A stretch of 64,000 nucleotides of DNA from Microvirga flocculans ATCC BAA-817 (GTDB lineage Bacteria; Pseudomonadota; Alphaproteobacteria; Rhizobiales; Beijerinckiaceae): the NCBI RefSeq assembly GCF_000518665.1, contig NZ_JAEA01000003.1, positions 1 through 64,000 of the forward strand, written 5' to 3'. Positions 1-8,134 of the stretch are shown in pieces; positions within the stretch are counted from its first letter, which is position 1; each line of letters opens with the position of its first letter. The notes under the pieces were generated by a model. It was not told where the DNA came from. It did no database searches and saw nothing but the letters and a program-made list of their open reading frames with translations. The position numbers and the translations under genes are program-made.

Positions 1-1
1 C

Positions 2-349
2 CCCGAGCAGGCGAACAAGTATCCGGGCCAGCTCTCCGGCGGCCAGCAGCAGCGCGTGGCGATTGCCCGCTCGCTGTGCATGAGCCCGAAGATCATGCTG
101 TTCGACGAGCCGACCTCGGCGCTCGACCCGGAGATGGTCAAGGAGGTGCTCGACACCATGGTGGGCTTGGCCGAGGAGGGCATGACCATGCTGTGCGTGA
201 CCCACGAGATGGGCTTTGCGCGGCAGGTGGCCGACCGGGTGATCTTCATGGATTACGGGCAGATCGTGGAGATGAACACCCCTGACGAGTTCTTCAGGAA
301 CCCGCAGCACGAGCGCACCAGGCTCTTCCTCTCCCAGATCCTCCACTGA
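2..349 (+). CDS. Polar amino-acid ABC transporter ATP-binding protein, C-terminal part
   Basis: This is the 3' part of an ATPase gene whose 5' end lies before the window; reading frame 2 is open from the first base. It shows the ABC signature LSGGQQQR, a Walker B segment ([15 protein letters not shown]) and the H-loop VTHEMGF. This combination is typical of GlnQ/HisP-type importers of polar amino acids, which energise uptake at the cytoplasmic face of the inner membrane. The Walker A half is outside the window. It is a different gene from the amino-acid ATPase at 14237-14971, which shares the same motifs. A GC-rich stem-loop follows the stop. The substrate cannot be read from the ATPase. Confidence 0.93.
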   Translation, partial: PEQANKYPGQLSGGQQQRVAIARSLCMSPKIMLFDEPTSALDPEMVKEVLDTMVGLAEEGMTMLCVTHEMGFARQVADRVIFMDYGQIVEMNTPDEFFRNPQHERTRLFLSQILH

Positions 350-369
350 CCCGACCGCCCAAACCAACA

Positions 370-396
370 AGGCCCCGGTCACGCAAACCGGGGCCT
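370..396 (+). terminator. Stem-loop after the amino-acid ABC ATPase gene
   Basis: A perfect 10-bp inverted repeat (AGGCCCCGGT at 370-379, ACCGGGGCCT at 387-396) with a 7-nt loop lies 20 bp past the stop codon and before the convergent amidohydrolase gene. There is no long T tract on either strand, so it may act as an intrinsic terminator of modest strength or as an mRNA 3'-end stabiliser. Confidence 0.6.
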
Positions 397-435
397 CCGT
401 CATGACGTCACGAACCGGCGCTCCGCGCCGTATGA

Positions 436-1626
436 TCAGGGCGCCTCGACCAAGGCTGCTCCGTCGCGGGCGGTCACCTTTCCTCCCTTCATGACGAGCT
501 TGCGCGGCCGGCGGCTCACGACGGCCTCGGCCAGGGTTTCGCCTTCAAGGACGACGAGATCGGCCTTGCAGTCAGGCGCGAGGCCGTAGCCGTCGAGTTC
601 CATCATCCGCGCTCCGCCATGGGTGCAGGTGTCGAGAGCGAGCGCGACCTCGTCGTCCCGCCGCAGGTTGTTGCGCAGACCGACAAGGAACGCCCGTTCC
701 AGCATGTCCGGGTTGTTGTATGGACCCCAGGTGTCGCGAACTCCGTCTGAGCCGGCAGCCACGACGATTCCGGCCTCCACGAGCCGCTTGACGGCAGGGG
801 CAGGCCTGGAGGCGGGCGCAGTGGTGAGGATGTGAATACGAGCCTCGGCCAAAGCATCGATCAGAGCCGCCACGTAATCCTGATCCGCCATGCCGAGGCA
901 GAAGGCGTGGCTCACGGTCACCCGGCCCTGCAAGCCCAACGCTTTCGTGCGTTCGATGATGAGCTCCATGGAGAAGGCTCCAAGCTCCGCCGTCTCGTGA
1001 AGGTGAATGTCAACCGGAACGCCGTAGCGGTCGGCGAGGCCGAACACCACGTCGAGATGCCCTTTCGGATCCCGATCTATGGCTGCCGGATCGAGACCGC
1101 CGACCACCTGAGCCCCCAGTTGCAGGGCCTTCTCCATGAGTTCGACCGTGCCTGGGCGGATGAGCATTCCGCTCTGCGGGAAGGCGACGAGTTCGATCTC
1201 GACCACGTCCTTGTAACGCTCCCGCGTTTCGAGCACGCCTTCGATGCCGGCGAGCCCGACCTCCGTATCCACGTCCACATGAGTGCGGATATGCGTCGTG
1301 CCGAGGGAAGCCGCGAGCACAGCCTGACGGGCTGACTGGCGGGCGGGATCGATGCCAAGGATCCGGCGCTGCCGCCGTTCGTTTTCAATCTTGTCGATGA
1401 GCCGAGGCCCGACATCGTTGCGGTACCAGCCCATCCCCAGCAGGGTCTTATCCATATGGGTGTGGGCCTCGACGAGACCGGGAATGAGAATGCCGCCCTC
1501 CCCGTCGATGACGGTATCTTCCGGCCCCGGCTCGTATCCGAAAGCGGCAATCCGCCCATTTCTGATCGCGACCGAGGTCATGCCTTCGCCCATCGGGCGC
1601 ACGTTCCGGAGGATCACGCTATCCAT
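436..1626 (-). CDS. CodA-like amidohydrolase (cytosine deaminase family)
   Basis: A 396-residue metal-dependent hydrolase of the cytosine deaminase branch. Metal-site motifs are in order: HTHMDK (about 55-60), HLHE (about 208-211), SHAF (about 239) and GSDGVRDTW (about 292-300). The last motif, followed by GPYNN, is typical of CodA-like proteins. The family deaminates or hydrolyses cyclic amidines and amides such as cytosine or isoguanine in the cytoplasm. The true substrate is unknown here. The gene is divergent from a GntR regulator, with a TGTATACA palindrome about 55 bp upstream of its start. That ties it to the oligopeptide-type ABC operon at 2880, which has similar sites. Confidence 0.88.
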   Translation of the reverse strand: MDSVILRNVRPMGEGMTSVAIRNGRIAAFGYEPGPEDTVIDGEGGILIPGLVEAHTHMDKTLLGMGWYRNDVGPRLIDKIENERRQRRILGIDPARQSARQAVLAASLGTTHIRTHVDVDTEVGLAGIEGVLETRERYKDVVEIELVAFPQSGMLIRPGTVELMEKALQLGAQVVGGLDPAAIDRDPKGHLDVVFGLADRYGVPVDIHLHETAELGAFSMELIIERTKALGLQGRVTVSHAFCLGMADQDYVAALIDALAEARIHILTTAPASRPAPAVKRLVEAGIVVAAGSDGVRDTWGPYNNPDMLERAFLVGLRNNLRRDDEVALALDTCTHGGARMMELDGYGLAPDCKADLVVLEGETLAEAVVSRRPRKLVMKGGKVTARDGAALVEAP

Positions 1627-1679
1627 TGCTATCCCTCATTTCATTACCGTTCTCAGCAGGAATACGCCCCAACTGCGCT

Positions 1680-1691
1680 ATGTATACAATT
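1680..1691. promoter_or_regulatory. Candidate GntR operator upstream of the CodA-like gene
   Basis: The sequence ATGTATACAATT contains the perfect palindrome TGTATACA (1681-1688) about 55 bp upstream of the amidohydrolase start at 1626. Similar words occur at 1867, 2811 and 2833 around the other units of this locus. FCD-type GntR regulators bind short palindromes of this kind. Assignment to the adjacent regulator is inference. Confidence 0.5.
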
Positions 1692-1866
1692 GCCATACGC
1701 ACCGTGACCCGGCCTCGGATACCGCTCCTTCTCCAGAGGCGCCGGAGCCGTTGCCGAAACGCCTGGAAGGCGCGACGACTTTCTGTTAAGTCTGCATCGC
1801 CGAAGGAAAAAGTTCGGATGCGCTCTTCTGGAAGCTTGAGATGACGCGTTGCTCACTTCAGATTAT

Positions 1867-1888
1867 CGTATACACTTTCGAATACAAG
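1867..1888. promoter_or_regulatory. Candidate GntR autoregulatory site
   Basis: GTATACA at 1868-1874 is followed 12 bp later by GAATACA at 1880-1886, about 80 bp upstream of the GntR gene. It shares its core with the palindromes at 1681, 2811 and 2833, which suggests the regulator controls its own promoter. Inference from repeated sequence only. Confidence 0.4.
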
Positions 1889-1964
1889 TGCCATTACGCC
1901 CGACTTTTCCAGAAGCCCTTCTTTTCGGAGAAGATAGCCCCACCCCTTGCCGCATTCGGTTCCG

Positions 1965-2669
1965 ATGACCGCTCCCGCCCGTAAGACCAAATCCGCCGGC
2001 TCCCGTAGCGACTTCGTCTATGCAGGATTGCGTCGGGCTATCATCGAGCAGGCCCTGATGCCGGGGGACAAGCTGACCGAGGACGTGATCGGCGACCGTT
2101 TCGGGGTGAGCCGAACCATCGTCAGGGCAGCCCTGGCGAGGCTCCATGCGGAGGGACTGGTCGACCTGCAGCCCAACAAGGGTGCGACCATTGCCCAGCC
2201 GAGCCTGTCCGAAGCCTACGACATCTTCGAGGCCCGCATGTGCCTGGAGCGGCAGGTGCTGGCCCGGCTGGCGGAGAAAGTCACGGACCGGGATATCCAG
2301 CGCCTGGAGCAGCACGTGGCCCAGGAGATGAAGGCCGGCTCCCAGGATGGCCCCGCAGCCATCAGACTTGCGGGCGAGTTTCACATTCTTCTGGCTCAGC
2401 TGGCCGGGAACGGCGTCCTCGCCCGCTATGTGGACGAGGTCGTCTCGCGCTGCTCGCTGATCCTCGCCCTCTACGGCCGCCCACACTCCTCCGACTGCTC
2501 CATCAACGAGCACCAGCAGATCATCGATGCCCTGCGTGAGCGCAACAGCCGGCTGGCCATCGATGCTATGGACCATCACCTTCGCGCCGTCACCGACAGG
2601 GCCCTCCTGTCCTCGAATACAGACAAGCAGCGCGACATCAGGTCCATCCTGGACCATTACGCCTCCTGA
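1965..2669 (+). CDS. GntR family (FCD) transcriptional regulator
   Basis: An N-terminal winged helix-turn-helix (about residues 15-75, with DRFGVSRTIVRAALARLHAEGLV as the recognition region) is followed by an all-helical FCD ligand-binding domain. This is the layout of FadR/VanR-type GntR regulators, which usually respond to a pathway substrate or organic acid. I place the start at the ATG at 1965. A TTG at 1947, six codons earlier, has a purine-rich stretch about 14 bp upstream and is an alternative. The gene lies between the CodA-like gene and the ABC operon, both preceded by TGTATRCA palindromes, so it is the probable local regulator of the locus. Confidence 0.9.
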   Translation: MTAPARKTKSAGSRSDFVYAGLRRAIIEQALMPGDKLTEDVIGDRFGVSRTIVRAALARLHAEGLVDLQPNKGATIAQPSLSEAYDIFEARMCLERQVLARLAEKVTDRDIQRLEQHVAQEMKAGSQDGPAAIRLAGEFHILLAQLAGNGVLARYVDEVVSRCSLILALYGRPHSSDCSINEHQQIIDALRERNSRLAIDAMDHHLRAVTDRALLSSNTDKQRDIRSILDHYAS

Positions 2670-2808
2670 ACGCGTAGCCATTCCCCGTATCCGGGCTCCG
2701 GCCCAATTCTCATCCGCCCTACGGCGGGAAAAAGCTGCCTTCGGCTCTGCTCAAAATTCGGTCAGCCATCGCCGCAATCGCTGCCGTTGCGGAATTGACG
2801 CCTCCATC

Positions 2809-2843
2809 ATTGTATGCAAATCTCAGTTCAATTGTATGCAATA
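2809..2843. promoter_or_regulatory. Two direct-repeat candidate GntR operators upstream of the ABC operon
   Basis: ATTGTATGCAA occurs at 2809-2819 and again at 2831-2841, exactly 22 bp apart (two helical turns), 40-70 bp upstream of the binding-protein start. The core TGTATGCA differs by one base from TGTATACA in front of the CodA-like gene. Placement and spacing suggest cooperative binding by the adjacent GntR protein. Confidence 0.55.
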
Positions 2844-2879
2844 ATAATCCATTCCAGATGGTTCTGTGGAGGCCCCGAC

Positions 2880-4448
2880 ATGAAATTGAGACTTGCTGCC
2901 AGTCTGACCGTTGCCGCAGGCGCCCTGTTGGGCATGCCTGCGGAGGCGAAGACCCTGCGATGGGCTTCGCCCACCGACATCACCACCCTCGATCCGTATG
3001 CGCATACGGAAAGCTTCACCACGAGCATGCTGCACCATGTGTTCGATCCGCTGGTGCGCCGTGGGCGGACCCTGGAGCTGGAGCCGGCGCTGGCAGTGAG
3101 CTGGAAGACGGTGAAGCCGGACACCTGGCGCTTCGAGCTGCGCAAGAACGTCAAGTTCCACAACGGCAATCCATTCACGGCGGACGACGTGGTCGCCTCC
3201 ATCAATCGCATCCTCGATCCGGGCGCGCGCGCCCGTGGCAATCTCGCGACCGTCGTCAAGGCCGAGAAGGTTGACGACTACACGGTGGACATCGTCACGA
3301 AGGGCCCCTACCCGCTTCTCCTGAACGACCTGGCGGGCATCTACATCCTCGACAAGGAATGGATGGAAGCCAACAATGCGCTCAAGCCCGGCAACATCGC
3401 AACGGGCGTCACCACCGCCGCCTCCACCACGGCCATCGGCACCGGACCGTTCAAGGTCGAATCCTACAAGCCCGATGCGGGCACCGTTTTCGTGGTGAAC
3501 CCGGACTGGTGGGACAAGCCGCAGCACAACCTGACCCGCATCGAGTTCAAGCCCGTGAAGTCCGATGCGACCCGCGTGGCCGCGCTCCTGTCCGGCGAGC
3601 TCGACCTCATCGCGCCCGCGCCGCTCCAGGATCTCCAGCGCATCTCGTCCTCGCAAGGGTTCAAGGTGATCGAGGAGCCGTCACTGCGTCTCATCATGCT
3701 GTCTCTCAACTTCCGGCCCGAGCTGAAGGCCATGCCGGGACAGAAGAACCCGCTTCTCGACCTCAAGGTGCGGCAGGCCATGTGGCATGCCATCGATCTT
3801 GAGACCATCAAGAAGCGCGTGATGCGCGACAAGTCGCGGATCACCGGTACCCTCGTCGCCCCGCCGGTACCGGGCTACGCCAAGGAGAACGACCAGCCCC
3901 TCGCCTACGACACGAACAAGGCGAAGCAGCTTCTCTCCGAAGCCGGCTACCCGAACGGTTTCAAGACGAAGCTCAACTGCCCGAACGACCGGTATATCAA
4001 CGACGAGCAGACCTGCGTCGCCATCGCCTCCATGTGGGCGAAGGCGGGTATCCAGGCGGAATTGCAGACAGAGTCCCGCGCCACCTACTTCCCCCGCCAG
4101 GATCGCGGCGAGTTCGACGTGTCGATGGTCGGCTGGGCGACGCTTCCTCCCATGGACGGGTTCAGCGTCCTCTCCTCGCTCCTCACCGAGCAGAAGGAGG
4201 GTTACGGCGGCTCGAACTCCAGCACCTACATCAATCCTCAGATCGAGGAGCTGACGCGTAAGGCCGCGGTCGAGCTCGACGAGACGAAGCGCAGGACCAT
4301 GCTGGTCGAAGCCCTCAAGGCGGCGCACGACACGGTCGCATACATCCCGCTGCACCAGCAGCCCGTAGCTTGGGCGGTCCGCGACGGCGTCGAGGTTCCG
4401 CAGTTCCCGGACGAATACGTCCGCCTGTGGTTCGCCACCGTCAAGTAG
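2880..4448 (+). CDS. Peptide/opine-type ABC transporter substrate-binding protein
   Basis: A family 5 (DppA/OppA-like) solute-binding protein of 522 residues. An N-terminal Sec signal peptide (MKLRLAASLTVAAGALLGMPAEA) is followed by a mature start KTLRWASPTDITTLDPYAHT, the usual beginning of this family. It should bind the ligand in the periplasm and deliver it to the permeases encoded next. I chose the ATG at 2880 because GGAGG lies 7 bp upstream (2868-2872) and the signal peptide begins there. An upstream in-frame ATG at 2814 falls inside the operator region. The family takes peptides, opines, sugars and other compounds. The surrounding amidohydrolases suggest a nitrogenous ligand, but that is inference. 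Confidence 0.93.
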   Translation: MKLRLAASLTVAAGALLGMPAEAKTLRWASPTDITTLDPYAHTESFTTSMLHHVFDPLVRRGRTLELEPALAVSWKTVKPDTWRFELRKNVKFHNGNPFTADDVVASINRILDPGARARGNLATVVKAEKVDDYTVDIVTKGPYPLLLNDLAGIYILDKEWMEANNALKPGNIATGVTTAASTTAIGTGPFKVESYKPDAGTVFVVNPDWWDKPQHNLTRIEFKPVKSDATRVAALLSGELDLIAPAPLQDLQRISSSQGFKVIEEPSLRLIMLSLNFRPELKAMPGQKNPLLDLKVRQAMWHAIDLETIKKRVMRDKSRITGTLVAPPVPGYAKENDQPLAYDTNKAKQLLSEAGYPNGFKTKLNCPNDRYINDEQTCVAIASMWAKAGIQAELQTESRATYFPRQDRGEFDVSMVGWATLPPMDGFSVLSSLLTEQKEGYGGSNSSTYINPQIEELTRKAAVELDETKRRTMLVEALKAAHDTVAYIPLHQQPVAWAVRDGVEVPQFPDEYVRLWFATVK

Positions 4449-4466
4449 ACCGCAACGACGAGACGA

Positions 4467-4494
4467 GCGGCCTGCTCCCACCGGAGCGGGCCGC
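4467..4494 (+). promoter_or_regulatory. Intercistronic stem-loop between binding protein and permease genes
   Basis: A 12-bp stem (4467-4478 with 4483-4494, one G-T wobble) capped by a four-base loop sits in the 57-bp gap after the binding-protein gene, just before the Shine-Dalgarno GGAG of the permease. Such structures often raise the level of binding-protein mRNA relative to membrane components. It has no T tract, so it is not a classical terminator. Confidence 0.6.
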
Positions 4495-4505
4495 CGGAGA
4501 AGCCC

Positions 4506-5477
4506 ATGCTGAAAGTTCTTCTCTCCCGACTGGGCCAGGCCGCCCTCGTGATGCTGGTCGTGTCGGCGGTGTCGTTCGTCATGTTCCGTTATGTCGGCGA
4601 TCCGGTTGCGACCATGTCGCGCGAAAACGCCAGCGTCGAGGAGAAGGCGGAACTGCGCCGCTCGCTTGGCCTCGACCAGCCCCTGATCGTCCAGTACGGA
4701 CGCTTCCTGGGCAGGACGCTCCGCGGCGATCTGGGCATCAGCTACCGCAATCAGCGCCCCGTGACGGAACTCATCGCCGAGCGCTTGCCCGCGACGCTCG
4801 AACTGGTCCTCGTCGCCACCATCCTCTCTCTCGCCCTGGGCATTCCGCTCGGCGTGCTCTGTGCGCTCAAGCCCGACGGAGCGGCAGCGCGGCTCGTACA
4901 GGCCTTATCCCTCGTGGGCATCTCGACCCCCACCTTCGTGACGGGCATCGTGCTCATTCTCGTCTTCGCCGTCTCCCTGGGGTGGCTTCCCTCCTTCGGG
5001 CGTGGACAGGTGATCGATCTCGGCTGGTGGTCCACGGGACTTCTGACCGCGAGCGGGCTGAAATCCCTGCTCCTGCCCGGCATCACCCTGGCCCTCTATC
5101 AGCTCACCCTGATCATGCGCCTGGTGCGCGCGGAGATGATCGACGTGCTGTCGAGCGACTACATCCGCTTTGCCAAAGCACGGGGCCTGCCCAAGCGCTA
5201 CATTCACTTTCGCCTCGCCCTGCGAAACGCCCTCATGCCCGTGATCACCGTGACGGGATTGCAGATCGGGTCGCTCATCGCCTTCGCCATCGTCACCGAA
5301 ACCGTGTTCCAGTGGCCTGGCATGGGGCTGCTGTTCATCCAGGCGGTCAGCTTCGTCGATATCCCCGTCATGGCGGCTTACCTGCTCTTCGTGGGCCTGC
5401 TGTTTGTCCTCATCAACACCGTGGTCGACATCCTCTACGCGGTCGTCGACCCGCGCCTGCGCGCGAGGTCCGCATGA
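4506..5477 (+). CDS. ABC transporter permease, DppB type
   Basis: A 323-residue inner-membrane permease of the oligopeptide family. It has a single N-terminal membrane helix, the DppB-typical segment GDLGISYRNQRPV near residues 77-90, several more helices, and a cytoplasmic EAA-like loop (about LSSDYIRFAKARGLPKRYIHFRLALRNALMPV) that docks on the ATPase. The start is preceded by GGAG. The stop overlaps the next permease start (ATGA at 5474-5477), so the two are translationally coupled. It forms the channel with the DppC-like partner. Confidence 0.93.
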   Translation: MLKVLLSRLGQAALVMLVVSAVSFVMFRYVGDPVATMSRENASVEEKAELRRSLGLDQPLIVQYGRFLGRTLRGDLGISYRNQRPVTELIAERLPATLELVLVATILSLALGIPLGVLCALKPDGAAARLVQALSLVGISTPTFVTGIVLILVFAVSLGWLPSFGRGQVIDLGWWSTGLLTASGLKSLLLPGITLALYQLTLIMRLVRAEMIDVLSSDYIRFAKARGLPKRYIHFRLALRNALMPVITVTGLQIGSLIAFAIVTETVFQWPGMGLLFIQAVSFVDIPVMAAYLLFVGLLFVLINTVVDILYAVVDPRLRARSA

Positions 5478-6388
5478 AAACGCTCGCCTCCTCACCCGGC
5501 TTCCTCACCCGCATCGGCGCCCCGATTTCGGTCATTGCCGCGGCGCTGCTGGCTCTCGTCATCGTCGCCTGCTCGATCCTGGCTTCATGGATCGCGCCCT
5601 ATGATCCGACGAACCTGGCCTCGTTCGATCTCATGAACGCCGAACTGCCTCCCGCCTTCACGGCCGAAGGCGACTCTCGGTTTATTCTCGGCACGGACAA
5701 CCAGGGCCGCGACCTCCTCTCCGCCATGCTCTATGGCGCCAGAGTATCCATCGCCATCGGCGGTGGAGCCGTTCTTCTGGCGGCGACGCTCGGCGTGACC
5801 CTCGGCCTGCTCGCCGGCTATTTCGGCGGGCGTGTCGATGCGCTGATCATGCGCATCGGCGACGTGATCCTGAGCTTCCCCACGATCCTGCTGGCGCTGC
5901 TCGTGAGCGGCATCGCGCGGGCGGTCTTCCCCGGCGCCGCGACGGCGGAATGGGCTCCGGTCATCCTCATCTGCGCCATCGCGATCCACGAATGGGTGCA
6001 ATATGCACGCACCGTGCGCGCGGCCACCATGGTGGAAACGGCAAAGGATTATGTCCGTGCCGCAAAAGTGATCGGCCTGCCGCCCCGGCGGATCATGCTG
6101 CGGCACATCCTGCCGAACGTGATGAGCCCCGTCCTCGTCATTTCCACCATCAACCTCGCCGCTGCCGTGCTGACGGAGGCGACGCTCTCGTTCCTGGGCG
6201 TCGGAATGCCTCCGACCTATCCTTCGCTCGGCACGCTCATCCGCATCGGCAACGAGTTCGTTTTCTCCGGAATCTGGTGGATCGCCCTTTTCCCTGCCCT
6301 CGCGCTCGTGATCCTGGTGCTCGCCGTCAACGTGGTCGGCGACTGGCTGCGCGACCGCTTCAACCCCAAACTGCGGGTGAAACGATGA
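5474..6388 (+). CDS. ABC transporter permease, DppC type
   Basis: The second permease of the importer, 304 residues. It begins MKTLASSPGFLTRIG and contains the DppC-typical LGTDNQGRDLLSAMLYGARVS segment near residues 71-91, followed by transmembrane helices and the EAA loop around DYVRAAKVIGLPPRRIMLRHILPNV. Its ATG overlaps the stop of the DppB-like gene, and its own stop overlaps the ATPase start (ATGA at 6385-6388). A much longer open frame extends upstream, but the overlap start and homology fix the real start here. Confidence 0.93.
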   Translation: MKTLASSPGFLTRIGAPISVIAAALLALVIVACSILASWIAPYDPTNLASFDLMNAELPPAFTAEGDSRFILGTDNQGRDLLSAMLYGARVSIAIGGGAVLLAATLGVTLGLLAGYFGGRVDALIMRIGDVILSFPTILLALLVSGIARAVFPGAATAEWAPVILICAIAIHEWVQYARTVRAATMVETAKDYVRAAKVIGLPPRRIMLRHILPNVMSPVLVISTINLAAAVLTEATLSFLGVGMPPTYPSLGTLIRIGNEFVFSGIWWIALFPALALVILVLAVNVVGDWLRDRFNPKLRVKR

Positions 6389-8115
6389 ACGCGCAGCAGC
6401 CCCCCGTCCTCGCCATCGAAGGCCTGCGGGTCGAGTATCCGCTCGCCAACGGCACGGTCTTCACTGCCGTCGAGAATGCATCCCTCGTCATTCGGCCCGG
6501 TGAGATCCATGCCCTGGTGGGCGAATCCGGCGCCGGCAAGACCACCATCGGCAATACGGTGATGGGCCTTCTTGAGAAGCCTGGCCGGATTGCGGCCGGA
6601 ACCATACACATCGACGGCAGGAAGTTCGATCCCGCCAAGGGGTCTGCGGAGGGCGTCGTGCTCGGCCGCGACGTGGGTGCCGTTTTCCAAGACCCGATGA
6701 CGAGCCTCAACCCGCTCTTCACCATCGAAAGCCAGCTGACCGAAGCGATGCGCTTCCACCTGAAGCTTGATAATGCGCAGGCGCGCGCGCGCGCCCTCGA
6801 GCTCCTGCAAGCGGTAGGGATCCCCGAGCCGCAGCGGCGCCTCAAGGCCTATCCGCATCAGCTCTCCGGCGGACAGCGCCAGCGCGTGGTGATCGCGGCG
6901 GCCCTGTCCTGCGGCCCCAAGCTCGTCGTCGCAGACGAGCCGACCACCGCGCTCGACGTCTCCGTGCAGGCGCAGATCCTGAAGCTCCTGCGGGACCTAG
7001 CGGACCAGCGCGGCATCGGCATTCTTCTCGTTACCCACAACATGGGCGTGGTCGCCCAGATCGCGGATCGCGTCACCATCATGCATCGCGGGCAGGTGGT
7101 GGAGACGGGAACGACGGAGGAGGTGCTGCGGCGGCCGAAGGCGGTTTATGCCAGAGCCCTGATCGGCGCCGTGCCGCGCATCGATGCCCGGCTCGACCGC
7201 TTTCCCGTCCTCGGCGAGGAAGGCAAGGGTCGGGCCGAGCAGGCACGGACCGAGCTGCGCGCCAGGGCCGAACGCTCCACGCAGACGGCGGACGACACGC
7301 CGATCCTCTCGGTCGAGAACCTCTGCGTCGACTACAACACCAGCGGCTGGCTTCCAGGGTCCAAGGGACATCGGTTCCGTGCCGTCGACGGCGTCTCGTT
7401 CTCGGTGCGGCGCGGCGAGGTCTTCGGCCTCGTGGGCGAGTCCGGCTGCGGCAAGACCACCATCGCCAACGTGGTGTCCGGCCTCGTGCGGCCGACCTCC
7501 GGTCAGGTCCTGTATCGCGGCCGGAGCATCGCGGGCGAAGGCGCGGTGCGCCGCATCGGGCCTCTGCGGCAGGCGATCCAGATGATCTTCCAGGATCCCT
7601 ATTCCTCCCTGAATGGCCGCATGCGCATCGGCTCCATCCTGAGCGAGCCGATCCTGTTCTACCGCCTCGCCGGCAGCAAGGCAGAAGCCGAAAGCGATGT
7701 CGCCCGCCTCATCGAGGCAGTCGGTCTCGATGCAGAGGCCGCCCAGCGCTTCCCGCATGCCTTCTCCGGGGGACAGCGCCAGCGCCTTTCCATCGCCCGT
7801 GCACTTGGAGCCCGGCCCAAGCTCATCGTCTGCGACGAGCCGACCTCGTCGCTCGACGTCTCCGTTCAGGCGCAGATCCTGAACCTGCTCAAGGACCTGC
7901 GCGACGCCACGGGCCTCACCCTGCTCCTGATCAGCCATGACCTCGCCGTGGTGCGCCAGATGTGCGACCGGGTCGCGGTGATGCGCCAAGGCAATCTGCT
8001 CGAGCAGGCCAACGCCGAAACCCTCTTCGAGAGGCCGCAGCATCCCTATACCCAGGAGCTGCTGTCGCTCGTCCCAACCCTCGATCGCATTCGCGGCGAA
8101 ACCAGAGCCGCCTGA
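6385..8115 (+). CDS. Fused double ATP-binding protein (DppD-DppF type)
   Basis: A 576-residue protein with two complete ABC ATPase domains. Domain 1 has Walker [10 protein letters not shown], signature LSGGQRQR and Walker [13 protein letters not shown]. Domain 2 starts near residue 305 and has Walker [10 protein letters not shown], signature FSGGQRQR and [12 protein letters not shown]. Each domain is followed by the oligopeptide-type C-terminal extension. Most dipeptide importers use two separate ATPases; the fusion seen here is the GsiA/YejF type and supplies both nucleotide-binding sites from one chain. Translation is coupled to the DppC-like gene by an ATGA overlap. It acts on the cytoplasmic side of the membrane. 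Confidence 0.94.
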   Translation: MNAQQPPVLAIEGLRVEYPLANGTVFTAVENASLVIRPGEIHALVGESGAGKTTIGNTVMGLLEKPGRIAAGTIHIDGRKFDPAKGSAEGVVLGRDVGAVFQDPMTSLNPLFTIESQLTEAMRFHLKLDNAQARARALELLQAVGIPEPQRRLKAYPHQLSGGQRQRVVIAAALSCGPKLVVADEPTTALDVSVQAQILKLLRDLADQRGIGILLVTHNMGVVAQIADRVTIMHRGQVVETGTTEEVLRRPKAVYARALIGAVPRIDARLDRFPVLGEEGKGRAEQARTELRARAERSTQTADDTPILSVENLCVDYNTSGWLPGSKGHRFRAVDGVSFSVRRGEVFGLVGESGCGKTTIANVVSGLVRPTSGQVLYRGRSIAGEGAVRRIGPLRQAIQMIFQDPYSSLNGRMRIGSILSEPILFYRLAGSKAEAESDVARLIEAVGLDAEAAQRFPHAFSGGQRQRLSIARALGARPKLIVCDEPTSSLDVSVQAQILNLLKDLRDATGLTLLLISHDLAVVRQMCDRVAVMRQGNLLEQANAETLFERPQHPYTQELLSLVPTLDRIRGETRAA

Positions 8116-8134
8116 CGGACCGGAGTTACAGCCC

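Noticed and set aside
2814..2879. An upstream ATG giving the binding protein 22 extra residues
   Set aside because: The extra segment has no signal-peptide logic, overlaps the candidate operators, and the ATG at 2880 has a GGAGG ribosome site.
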